DNA from: Clostridiales bacterium
Lineage (GTDB): Bacteria; Bacillota; Clostridia; Oscillospirales; Acutalibacteraceae
DNA: 64,000 nucleotides
Reading direction: 5' to 3'
Assembly: GCA_019418545.1 (NCBI GenBank)
Contig: DYBQ01000001.1
Location: 124,001 to 188,000 of the forward strand
Part shown: positions 26,198-35,500 of the stretch, one piece after another
How the letters are laid out: each line of letters begins with the position of its first letter
Position numbering within the stretch: the first letter of the stretch is position 1
Program-made: the position numbers and the translations under genes
The notes under the pieces: model-generated
Database searches by the model: none
What the model saw: only the letters and a program-made list of their open reading frames with translations
Told to the model about the DNA's origin: nothing

Positions 26198-26588
26198 TTA
26201 CGGATTCCTCCTCATTCAAAGTCGTGTCTGCCTCGTCTCCATCTTCGTTCACATCGGTGCGAACCGTTGAAATCGAATGCTTGAAGCAAGACGGCCAGAC
26301 ACAGTATTCTCGATTGCTGCCGCGCCAGGGGCAGCTGGATTCGGTACAGACGATGCGGGCTTTTCCCTCCTTCACATTCACTGCAAAGGCACCGCCGCGC
26401 TTTGCACGAATCTCGGCGCGGTGTTTATCGTTCAGTTTCTCGTATCCGCGTTGTACGGATTCCGGGGTGATGCCGAGCGTAGCGGAAATCTCGTCGGTCG
26501 TGTGGTTCTGCTTTTGCAGACTCTCAATCTGCTCAAGCAATGCCTTGGTCATTTTCGGGTGTGCGCGAAGTTCTTTGAACTGGTCCAT
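26190..26588 (-). CDS. Small HTH protein with cysteine cluster
   Basis: 132 residues. Residues ~15-50 (KALLEQIESLQKQNHTTDEI then SATLGITPESVQRGYEKL) form a helix-turn-helix similar to those of resolvase or sigma-like proteins. A Cys/Trp segment follows (VCTESSCPWRGSNREYCVWP then SC), which could bind a metal. The acidic C-terminus overlaps the next gene. ATG 26586-26588 with TAGGAGG upstream. Confidence 0.6.
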   Translation of the reverse strand: MDQFKELRAHPKMTKALLEQIESLQKQNHTTDEISATLGITPESVQRGYEKLNDKHRAEIRAKRGGAFAVNVKEGKARIVCTESSCPWRGSNREYCVWPSCFKHSISTVRTDVNEDGDEADTTLNEEESVNV

Positions 26589-26611
26589 CAAAATAAAATG
26601 CCTCCTATCAT

Positions 26612-27220
26612 TTATCGGGCAAGGCGCTTCAAGCGCTTATAGAAGAAGTTCTTTTTCTTCCAAGGAACATCCGTGGCAACAATGGGTGCCTCGATGAATT
26701 TCAGCTTTTTAAGCATAGCCATTACCTCAGCCTGCTCGTGACCTGCGAACATGCTGACGGTTTCGGGAGCCGCCATGCTAATGAGGAAATCGAGCATTGC
26801 AGTGGCGATACCAAGTTTACGATGCGGCGCATCCACCACAAGGCTTTCAATGTACAGATGCGTGGTGATGGGAAGAACCATCGCAACGCTGTCCGTCTTC
26901 TCACGCTCACAGAGCGTCTCGACCTCTGCGCTTTTCTGGCACAGATAATTGATAGCCAGCTGCTTTGCCGGAATAGGGTTCTGTTCCGTGGCGTGCAGGG
27001 CTTCGAGGGGAAGTTTCTTCGTGGGAACCTGCAGGACATGAGCCTTCACGGACGCAATCTCTTTCGTGCCATCCATCGCCTTACAGACAATTTCGGTATC
27101 GGACAAGAGGTTGCGTTCCCCAAGCCGCCCGCAGCGGTCCTCGTACAGAGCACTGCTCGTATCTGCCAGCACGACGATGGGGGTAAAGGACTTATCGATA
27201 ATCGTGATTTTCTTCTTCAT
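26612..27220 (-). CDS. GNAT family N-acetyltransferase
   Basis: 202 residues. The acetyl-CoA-binding core is visible: LYIESLVVDAPHRKLGIATA (~120-139) followed by MLDFLISMA, corresponding to motif A with R-x-x-G-I-A. The substrate is unknown. It lies between the Dam-like gene and the HTH protein in a six-gene leftward operon. Confidence 0.75.
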   Translation of the reverse strand: MKKKITIIDKSFTPIVVLADTSSALYEDRCGRLGERNLLSDTEIVCKAMDGTKEIASVKAHVLQVPTKKLPLEALHATEQNPIPAKQLAINYLCQKSAEVETLCEREKTDSVAMVLPITTHLYIESLVVDAPHRKLGIATAMLDFLISMAAPETVSMFAGHEQAEVMAMLKKLKFIEAPIVATDVPWKKKNFFYKRLKRLAR

Positions 27221-27238
27221 AGCGGTATTCTCCTTTAC

Positions 27239-27760
27239 TCACTCACAGCAGAACTTGCGCTTAGAACCGTCAAAGACCACGACCATCGAAGGACGGGTCC
27301 CGCCAACACTTGCGGCTCCATGCTGGCCGTATTCGGCGTAAGACGGGAGCAGACGGTTCACGAACTTAACGCGCTCCGGCAAAAACTTTACACGGACACC
27401 GGGTTTCAGGTAGATGTGCTCCTGAAACCACTGAGAATCCGTAGAAACAGGCAGCAGCATGACTACCGTAGTCCCCTTCTTCTTTGCCTCGAAGCTCCCC
27501 TTCTTTACCCAGCGGCGAAGATTTGCAGCACCGCTCGGCGGGCAGCAGAACACCGTATGCCCTTTCCAGTCCTGTACAAGACCATCATCCTGTGCAGTAA
27601 AGAACTTCTGGCATTTGGCGTTCTCAGGGCGGGCACAGGCATCGAGGGTGAAATGATATTTGCGGTCAAGTTCCCGGAAGAGTTCATCGGGGGTCTCCCA
27701 CTCTCCCGCGATGGTAAGACTTACATTGCGGCTTACGCTTTTCGTGGATTTGTCGTACAT
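27239..27760 (-). CDS. Phage Dam-type DNA adenine methyltransferase family, catalytic motif altered
   Basis: 173 residues. The family signature of phage/plasmid DNA N6-adenine methyltransferases (PF05869 type) is present: WETPDELFRELDRKYHFTLD (~20), ACA, K-FFTAQDDGL, a WVKKGSFEAKKKGTTVVMLL block (~84-103), and VRVKFLPERVKF. The catalytic N/D-P-P-Y motif, expected at the end of a hydrophobic strand, reads VFCCPPSG (~70-77). Both the catalytic Asn and the stacking Tyr are replaced. The protein may be a non-catalytic DNA-binding form. I start at ATG 27760, which has GGAGAG upstream. It heads the partition/acetyltransferase operon. Confidence 0.75.
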   Translation of the reverse strand: MYDKSTKSVSRNVSLTIAGEWETPDELFRELDRKYHFTLDACARPENAKCQKFFTAQDDGLVQDWKGHTVFCCPPSGAANLRRWVKKGSFEAKKKGTTVVMLLPVSTDSQWFQEHIYLKPGVRVKFLPERVKFVNRLLPSYAEYGQHGAASVGGTRPSMVVVFDGSKRKFCCE

Positions 27761-27785
27761 AAGACTCTCCTTTGTGATAATGAAG

Positions 27786-27804
27786 TGTACGAAATACAAG
27801 CATG
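27786..27804 (-). promoter_or_regulatory. Class B operator (Dam-like operon)
   Basis: Leftward CATGCTTGTATTTCGTACA, lying between the attenuator hairpin and the start codon. No good -10 follows, so it may be an operator only. Confidence 0.5.
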
Positions 27805-27812
27805 AATCTTTA

Positions 27813-27859
27813 CAAAAAGAGCAGCCCTGCGGAAATTGTACCGCAGCGGCGCTCTTTTT
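27813..27859 (-). terminator. Attenuator-like terminator at the 5' end of the class A transcript
   Basis: Strong leftward hairpin AAAAAGAGC...CCGCTGCGG/CCGCAGGGC...GCTCTTTTT (27814-27859), beginning within ~8 nt of the expected transcript start. Transcription from the class A promoter would end after about 50 nt unless antiterminated. Confidence 0.75.
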
Positions 27860-27873
27860 GTCCTCATACTTGT

Positions 27874-27901
27874 ATTATCTGCAATTCGCACATTTCCGCA
27901 A
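27874..27901 (-). promoter_or_regulatory. Class A promoter (Dam-like operon)
   Basis: TTGCGG (27896-27901), 16-bp spacer with ATGTGCGAATTGCA, GATAAT (27874-27879). Confidence 0.8.
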
Positions 27902-27955
27902 CAGGATTTTCGAAAAAATGCGCTGGTTCTGTGATTTTCTTGAAAGTGAAATGTG

Positions 27956-28459
27956 TCATTTGCCGGTGTTTGCCGCTGTATTCTCATCAACGGACCATGT
28001 GATGTCTCCGCCAAGGCTGTACAGGCTCAGCGTAGCGGTGAAGGAGGCATCATCCTTGCCGACCAGATACACCGTATAGTTGCCGCCGTTAAGTTTGATG
28101 GTGTCGTAAGCCGTTTCCGTGTACTCTGCTGCAACAGATTTCGTATCGGTATCGACAATCAGGATTTTGCAGGCTCCCGTATCGCAGGTGATAGTATCGT
28201 ATACATCAAGATTAGCAGAAACTGCGTGCATCGTGAACGAGAAGGCTTCTTTTGCGCCCATCAAGGACACAGCACCAGCGGCGTAATCAATCGTACCTTC
28301 GTCCGTCAGGCTGCTCTGTGACCATTCTGCGGCTTTGTAGGAGGTCGTTCCCTGTGCAACAAGGTCGTTGTTCTCGTACAGCGTTGAAGGGTCTGTACAG
28401 CCTGTCAGAGCCATCATAGCGAGGGCGCAAGTCAAAGGTACTGCAATGTATTTGCGCAT
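27956..28459 (-). CDS. Lipoprotein, unknown
   Basis: 167 residues with a typical lipoprotein signal (VPLTCALAMMALTGC, lipobox LTGC at ~20). The mature part is beta-rich and of unknown family. The C-terminal half (LNGGNYTVYLVGKDDASFTA) could be a small beta-sandwich. It follows the Ig-like lipoprotein gene by 14 bp. Confidence 0.65.
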   Translation of the reverse strand: MRKYIAVPLTCALAMMALTGCTDPSTLYENNDLVAQGTTSYKAAEWSQSSLTDEGTIDYAAGAVSLMGAKEAFSFTMHAVSANLDVYDTITCDTGACKILIVDTDTKSVAAEYTETAYDTIKLNGGNYTVYLVGKDDASFTATLSLYSLGGDITWSVDENTAANTGK

Positions 28460-28473
28460 TGTGCCTCACCGCC

Positions 28474-29373
28474 TTAGTTCCCGGAGAACCCGAATGTGAT
28501 ATGGCTTGTTTTAGGCGTGACATGGACCGTTGCCTGTGTTTCAAGACCATATTCGTTCTGAATCTTCACAACGCTGTCGCCTGCCTCGATGCCCGTTACA
28601 TCACCCTCTACAGAGACGGCGCAGATGAGGTTCGACTCATTCTCGTAGGAGTAGTTGGTGCCGTCCATACCGGATTCGAGGTCTTTCACATCTGTATAGA
28701 CATTGAGTTTCGCCGTCTCGCCGATTTCGACATACAAGTCATCAGCAAACAGTTCAGTCGGTGCCTGAGTGACTTTAAGGTTCACGATGCTGGACGGACC
28801 CTTGTCGGAGCGAATCGTTACAGTCGTATCGCCGGCCTTCAAGGGGATGATATTATTGTTCTCGTCAACACGGGCAATCTCAGAGTCCGCAACTGAAATA
28901 GTCACAGTGCCTGCATCTGCGCCTTCCGGGACAGTCGTGTAGGTAACGGGTACGAGGGTACTCTTTGTAGAGGCAACGATATCCTCAGCCTGGAATCCCT
29001 GCAGCGGTTCAACCACATTCACGACTGCACCAGCCGTCAGGCGCTTGTTCTGGCTCGTGATGCTGATTTCAGTCGTTCCGGAATTGTTTGCCGTAAGCAA
29101 TCCGTTCTGGTCAATGGACGCAACATTGTCCGATGAACTCTCATAGTGCATCCCTTTGCGTTTAAGAATCGCATCGAGTTCATCCCCCGTCACGGTCGTG
29201 CCGTCGCGCAGGATACCGGTAATCTCCACTTCCTTGCTCTCACCGAGCTGGAGCGTGATAGGGCTTGCGAGAGAAATCGAGGCCAGAGCCTTCTTGTTCC
29301 CGCAGCTGCACAGCATCACGGCAGCGCACACCGCAATGCATCCCAATGTGACAATCTTTTTGATATTTCTCAC
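28474..29373 (-). CDS. Lipoprotein with bacterial Ig-like (Big_2-type) domains
   Basis: 299 residues, GTG start (29371-29373) with AAAGGAA upstream. Lipoprotein signal ending LCSC (~24). Three Ig-like domains of the Big_2 kind follow, each with the usual closing pattern: DNVASIDQNGLLTANNSGTT then EISI; SEIARVDENNNIIPLKAGDT then TVTI; and LICAVSVEGDVTGIEAGDSV then VKIQ. Such domains act as rigid spacers or binding modules on the cell surface. It is first in a two-gene unit headed by a class A promoter. Confidence 0.8.
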   Translation of the reverse strand: MRNIKKIVTLGCIAVCAAVMLCSCGNKKALASISLASPITLQLGESKEVEITGILRDGTTVTGDELDAILKRKGMHYESSSDNVASIDQNGLLTANNSGTTEISITSQNKRLTAGAVVNVVEPLQGFQAEDIVASTKSTLVPVTYTTVPEGADAGTVTISVADSEIARVDENNNIIPLKAGDTTVTIRSDKGPSSIVNLKVTQAPTELFADDLYVEIGETAKLNVYTDVKDLESGMDGTNYSYENESNLICAVSVEGDVTGIEAGDSVVKIQNEYGLETQATVHVTPKTSHITFGFSGN

Positions 29374-29435
29374 TGTTAAATGTTCCTTTCTGTAATGGTT
29401 TCGCAGGTGTTTTCCTTATCCTGCCTGCATTTTCC

Positions 29436-29463
29436 ATTATCTGCAATTCGCACATTTACGCAA
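29436..29463 (-). promoter_or_regulatory. Class A promoter (Ig-like lipoprotein unit)
   Basis: TTGCGT (29458-29463), 16-bp spacer with AAATGTGCGAATTGCA, GATAAT (29436-29441). This copy most closely matches the par 22-bp repeats: TTGCGTAAATGT here, TTGCGTACATGT there. Confidence 0.8.
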
Positions 29464-29488
29464 CTGACGAATTGTGTAGTTTTTGTGC

Positions 29489-29532
29489 CGAAAACAAAAA
29501 AGAGAGCAGGCAGCCGAATTCAGCTGCCTGCT
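29489..29532 (-). terminator. Terminator of the 2980-residue protein gene
   Basis: Leftward AGCAGGCAGC/GCTGCCTGCT perfect stem, followed by CTCTTTTTTG. Confidence 0.9.
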
Positions 29533-29595
29533 CAAGGATATTGTACAGAAGCGACCACAAGGTCACACTGGATAAGTTAAGTCACTGCCGGAACA

Positions 29596-32500
29596 TCAGG
29601 AGGCGTCTTTCAGCCAATCCTGAGAATCGACCTTCTCAAACTCCGCTTCGTCGGGCATCGTGCCACCGTAAGGAGCGATGGTGTAGGTGACCTTCGTGAC
29701 GGGAGTGCAGACATTGGCATCGTTCACATTGCCGGTTGCGGTATACACTGCCATCGGAACGCGCATTGCGGTGCCGGTAATCTTGTTGTTGAGTAAGTCG
29801 CCGGTAGCCTTGGGGATGACCCAAGCCGTATCGCTATGGTCGATTGCGTTATCGCCATCGGTCAGGACCTTATCACGCAGACGCATGTAAAGTTCGCCGC
29901 GATGCAGGGTGTTGTTGCTCATCGTGTAAGAGGAAGAACCGTAATCGGTGCCCGTGTAGTATTCCATACCCGGAACATCCTTCACAGTCCAAGGACCGCT
30001 CGTCTTGATGTTCTTCACCTGAATAGCAACCGTAGAATAGTTGGTGATACGGTAGTTGGTGGGTTCAACCACAGCGCCGGAAGAGTTGGAACCGTACATG
30101 CAGACATACAGAGGCACGGTGGCTTTCAGCAGTGCCGGGTGAACATAGAGGTTACCCTTGTGGATGATGAGGTCGTAGTTCTTAACGGTCTCGCCGTTCG
30201 GGTTCGTGACCGAACGAACCGTCAGAGCGTTGCCCTGCATCGGGTCAGTGTTGATGTCAACAACATACGGGGCAAGCGGCTTGTGGTTGTAATCACAGAA
30301 TCCACAAGTCTTCTCATCATGCGCCCACTCGAAATCGTCATCGGTGTCAGTCTCATTGACATACAGCGGCAGAGACTTTTCATTGCAGTCGGTAACGAAG
30401 GGCAGATTCGTTTTGCTCTCGTCTGCATTCTGCTTCTTCCAGTAATCGTAGTTGTTTACGAATTCCTGAGTAATAGCGGACTCAGTGCCGTTATTATCGA
30501 GATACAGAACGCTGCTGACAGTATCATTGGCTTTCAGCGGGGTGTCGAGAATCGGTGTTGCATCAACATCGCTCACAACATCAATCAGGTTCTCATCCAC
30601 ATCTTCCATCTGAATATTCACATGGAAGTTCGGGTTCTGCTGGTAAATCAGCTTGTCGTCATCCACTACAGTGACATGCAGAGGACGCTGAGCAACCTCG
30701 AAGCGGCCATTCAGGACCATCACGATGTAGTTCTTCAACACATCGTAGTTGTCTTCTGTCAGACCGACATAGGTCAGCGGATATACACCAACAGGAGTAG
30801 TCTCATCGGGGACAAGGTCCTCGTGGTCGGTAACAAGAGTCTTGAAGTGGCTCTTGGTGTAGGTCGGGTCAAGGGTCAGGGAATCACCGGGAACGAGACC
30901 ATCCAGTTCCAGCCAGCAACCGTCAGAAGCTGCCGTGCCGTAACCGTAAGCCTTTGTATCGTGCCACGGGTCCTCGCCTACGCCGTCGCCATACAGTCCG
31001 CGCCAGTTCTTGACCTGTGCGGTCAGGTTAGCACGGGCGATAGCGCCGGAATAAGCCTGACGCTCAACATAGTAGTTCTTTGCGTCCTTACCGGTAAGGG
31101 CAGGTGTCGCATCAATCGAGATGGGATTCTCATCCAGTTCGGTGGGCCAGTTAGAACTTACCTTGCCATCAGCATCAAGACGCTGACCAGCGTCCTTGGT
31201 CTTGTACTTACCAGTCTGAATCGGGTTGACCAGCTTGACATCATCGCCTTCGAGGATACCGTCAATCAGGATATCCTTGATGGTGGCATTCGTGGTGCCA
31301 TCGTAGTGTTTGATGTTACGAGGATTGGTCGGGTCTTCCAGATACAGGCTGTGGACATACAGACCGCGAGCAGAAATGCTGCCGGAATACTCTTCCGTGC
31401 CGATGTAGTAGTTGGTGCTGCCGTTGCCGACCAGCGTCAACTCACTCTCACGAACAATCTTGTACGGACCACCAGCATCGCTAACGCGGTTGCCGGTCGC
31501 ATCGCAGTAGTAACCATCCACCTGCGTGGTGTTCAGGGTTACAGAGTCGCGAACCGCCATGCCGGTCGTGATACGGGCATCCGGGATAGAAGCGTTTGCA
31601 GTGTGGTCATAACCCTTGCTGTGCTCACCGACTACCGTCAAAGCCATCGGGTAGATATCGAACTTGACGGAAGAACCTGTGCCGCTCGCACCACCGCTCG
31701 GGTAGGTGTTACCGGGGTCGGTGTTCTCGTACTTGTAGGTTACGATATAGCCCTGTGCTGTGCAGTTTACGGTTGCCGTGTAGGAACCGCAATCTTGACG
31801 GTCATTCTTGTGCTCGTCCGTAGACGCATCGATAGCAGATGCCTGAGTGCCCTTCTTATTGCTGTAGACAATAGAAGTAGCGTTCTGGACCTCTGTCATT
31901 TGGTCGCTGGACAGGTTACCGGAATAAGAGAGGGTTGCAACATCGGGCTGACCATCGTAGGTCTTGTTGGCGACCGTGATATTCACAGTAACGCGAATCG
32001 GCTCGCCGGAAGAATACGGGTCAGTATCCTCATAGGCCGTGTCGTAAGCATTGTGACCGTTGCGGGTAAAGCGGTCAACAGCCGAGCGGATAGTCTTAAT
32101 GGTTGCATAGCCATTGCCGGGATGGAAGTTGTTCTGGTAGCTGTTGAAGTCACCGCCCCAAGTAGTGGCACCAGAGCCAACATAGGACTGTGCTTCAAGA
32201 ACCGTCACAGACTTGCCATTGCTGCCAGTGAAGGTGCGGCCGGTCGAGGTAATGTAGTTAGAACCACCGTTACCGTCGCGCTTGCAGTAAGCCCAGCCGT
32301 CGCCCCACCACCGCTTAGAACCAGTGTTGGCGTAACCGCCTTGCCAACCGCCGCCGCCGCCAGAAGGAGCTTCGACGCAGTTCTCGGAAGAACCGTTGAC
32401 AATACCTGCCAGATAGGGGTTGAAGTTACCGCCGGAAGAACCGGTAGCGAAGGTGCCATTGCCGCCGCCGTTACCGCCATTGACAGGAACACCGTACTGC

Positions 32501-35500
32501 GCATAACCGCCGGTAGAATCCAAGGCACCGTGCTGGTTACCGCCGCCACCGCCTGCAACACCGAGCATATACTGTGCTGCAGTTGTGGTATTGCCGTACT
32601 CAGCCAGACGACCGGTGCCCATAAGACCGATAGCGACTGTCGTAGCACCGCCGCCAGAAGCACCAAGCAGGTTGCCGTGACCGTTACGGGTAATCATGGG
32701 AGTGCCGCCGTTACCGCCGCCGTTGTAGCCGCCAGGAAGAGGACGCTTAACTTCGCCACAGGCACTGCCGCCGCCATTCTCCCAGTAACGGTTATCGACC
32801 GTACCAGAACCGCCCTTGACGAAGTAAAGCTTAGCGCCCTGCTCAGCCTGAAGGACAAGGCGGACACAACCGCCGGAAGAGGTGTTGCTGTTCATGGAAC
32901 CGCCGCCTGCACCGTAAAGCACGACTTCATAGGTGCCAGCATAGGTGAAGGTGTATTCACTGTAGGGGTTAGAGTAGCTGCTTGCGCCTTCCAGCTTATC
33001 ATCGACCTTAGGACCGGAGCCCTGCTCATCGATGTAGAAATAGACCTGGTCCATATCCGCATTGTCGGTGGGAGCATCGTAGCAGACATAGTAGACTGCA
33101 TTGCGCCACCACCATTCCCAAGTGGCTTTGTCGAGGACATTGCCGTCCTTGGTGCGGTATGCGAAACCGTGGGTGCCAATCTTACCGATGTAATCATCGT
33201 CGCTCGCAGTTACCTGCTGGAACAAATCATACCAGTTATGACCGGCACTGTCGCGCACAGAGGAGTCGATAACCACGGTGTCGCGGCTGTCAACGGTTGT
33301 ACGACTGTTGACGGGAGAGCCTGCCGTGAAGTAGGTCTCCATGTACCGGATACCGTTAGGAGCGATGATTGCGAGGTTTTTGTAGTTGTAGACTGCACCG
33401 CCGTTATTAAGCGCATCGTTGATAGCGGAAATGCTCTTGAGGTCGTTGATGTTCTTGTAGCTGCCGTTCTCTGTGGTGATGGTGTTGTGCTTTGCAGTAG
33501 CCTTATTGGGAACATTCGCCTTGATAGAGATGGTGTAGTCCAGGACCAGTTCAGCACCGTAAGAGGACTGGCTGAAATCCTTGTAGATGTGGTCGTTCGG
33601 GTCAGCGGAATCAACGACACGGTTGAAGTTGTACGCAACGGTGCGTCCGCAGGTATACGGCTGCATGTTGTTGGCGTCCCAGTTCTTCATATACCGCTCT
33701 TCTGCTTCACACAGGAAGTAGTAGTGCGTATCGCCGAAATCCATCGGGTTCGTGGCGTTATCGATGTACAGAGACACGATAGCGTTCCACTCATTGTAGG
33801 TCTTGTTGTTGAGGTTCGCTGCATCCGTAGGATACATAGCTTCCAGCTTGATGTAAGCGGAGAACTTGTTGAAAGCAAGACCATTGCCGCTCATGAACGA
33901 GCGTTCCATATCATCGACATTGTTGCTCAGGGCGTTGACATTGCCGATTTTCTGACCAACCTGACTGTAGTTCAGCTGAATCGTGCCGTCGCCGTCCGTG
34001 ACATTCATGAAACGGTCCAGACGACCGCCGCCAGCCACATTGCTGAACTTCCAGCGAATCGTGGGTGCAGAATCCTTGTTGCCGAAGAAGGTAATCTTGG
34101 TAGTGTAGACCGCCTTGTTATCGTTGGCAGCACCATAAGTCGTAGTACCGTCCTTGTGCAGCACATCGGGCGCAATTGCGTCCAGAGGTACATCGGTGGT
34201 ACGGCGACCGTTGTTCGGGTTGCTGGTTGCGGTAGTCCACGCCATGTTGCCGTTCTTGGAATCGAAAGAGTTCAGCAACAGAGACTGCGCTTTCAGAGGC
34301 GTCAGTTCAATAGGCGGGGCATACACGACCAGGTGACCGGTACGACCGTTCGGCTCATAGTTGGAAATCGTAGAATCGGCGGTGATTTCGTGCGCAGGAG
34401 CCTTGTAGCTGAACACACAGCGGAAATCCAAACCATCCCAGTCCATGGTCGCATTCGTCAGCGTCAGCGTGACGGTGGAATGCTTACGCATGGTAGAGAT
34501 ACCGGACTCGCGCAAATCGTTCAGGGGGTTCCAGAAAGCAGCAGGCCAGAAGGTACGAGTACCAATCTTGGTTGCATCGATGTCAGAAACCTTGGTCGTG
34601 ACAGTAAAGGAGTCAGCCGGGAACAAATCCGGGTCGCTGCCGACCTCGACCCAGGTGTTATTTTCATCACGGTACTGGACCGTGTAGGTAACACCCTCAT
34701 TGACACCCTTCCAGTAGTTGAGGTCAAAGTCGAAAGTCGTGGTTTCGCCTACAGGGATACGCTTATCGAAAGCCTGCTCAATGTACATAGGACGAAGTGC
34801 AGACTCGCAGTAACCGTTCTTGCCGTCCTCAGCCTTATCGAGGCTCGTATACTGCTTACCAGCGACTGTAAACTCGCACTTGAACTGAATCTTCTCGTTG
34901 CAGTAGTCGAGGGTCGTGTAGGTCACGGTGCTCTCGGTGTACGGGATATCAGCGTTGGTAGCAGCCGCCGTAAAGGTGGTCTTGTTGATTTTGCCCTTGA
35001 CGACACCGTCATAGGTGGTGAAGGAAGTGCCGGGACCGCCAATCTCGAACCACTGGCTCATCTTGCCGCTCTCGGTGATGGCACGATAGTACCACTTCAC
35101 ATTAGAGTCGGGAACCGTCTGGTCGTAGAACAGCTTACTGCCGACAGTCTTGTTGACAGGACCTTCCCAGTCCTTGTAATCGTCAATCGGGTCTGCGGTG
35201 GGTTTCAGGAGTTCCAGAGGATGGGTCTCGCAGTCGTTCCAGAAATGATTCGGAACATCCACAACAATCATACCGTACTCAACCACGCTATGACCACTGG
35301 GGTCGATGACCTCAGCACGCTGCATACCGGTACAGGGTACATTGGAGATAACATACTTGCTATCACCGTTGACAACGCAGTCGTAGTCAGTGCCATCGGT
35401 TGCATGGACGATAACACGGTAGCCGGTGTAATCAGAAACACCGTCATCCGGGAACAGAGCATTCAAATCGCCGACAACACGGGCAACACCGGTGATACGG

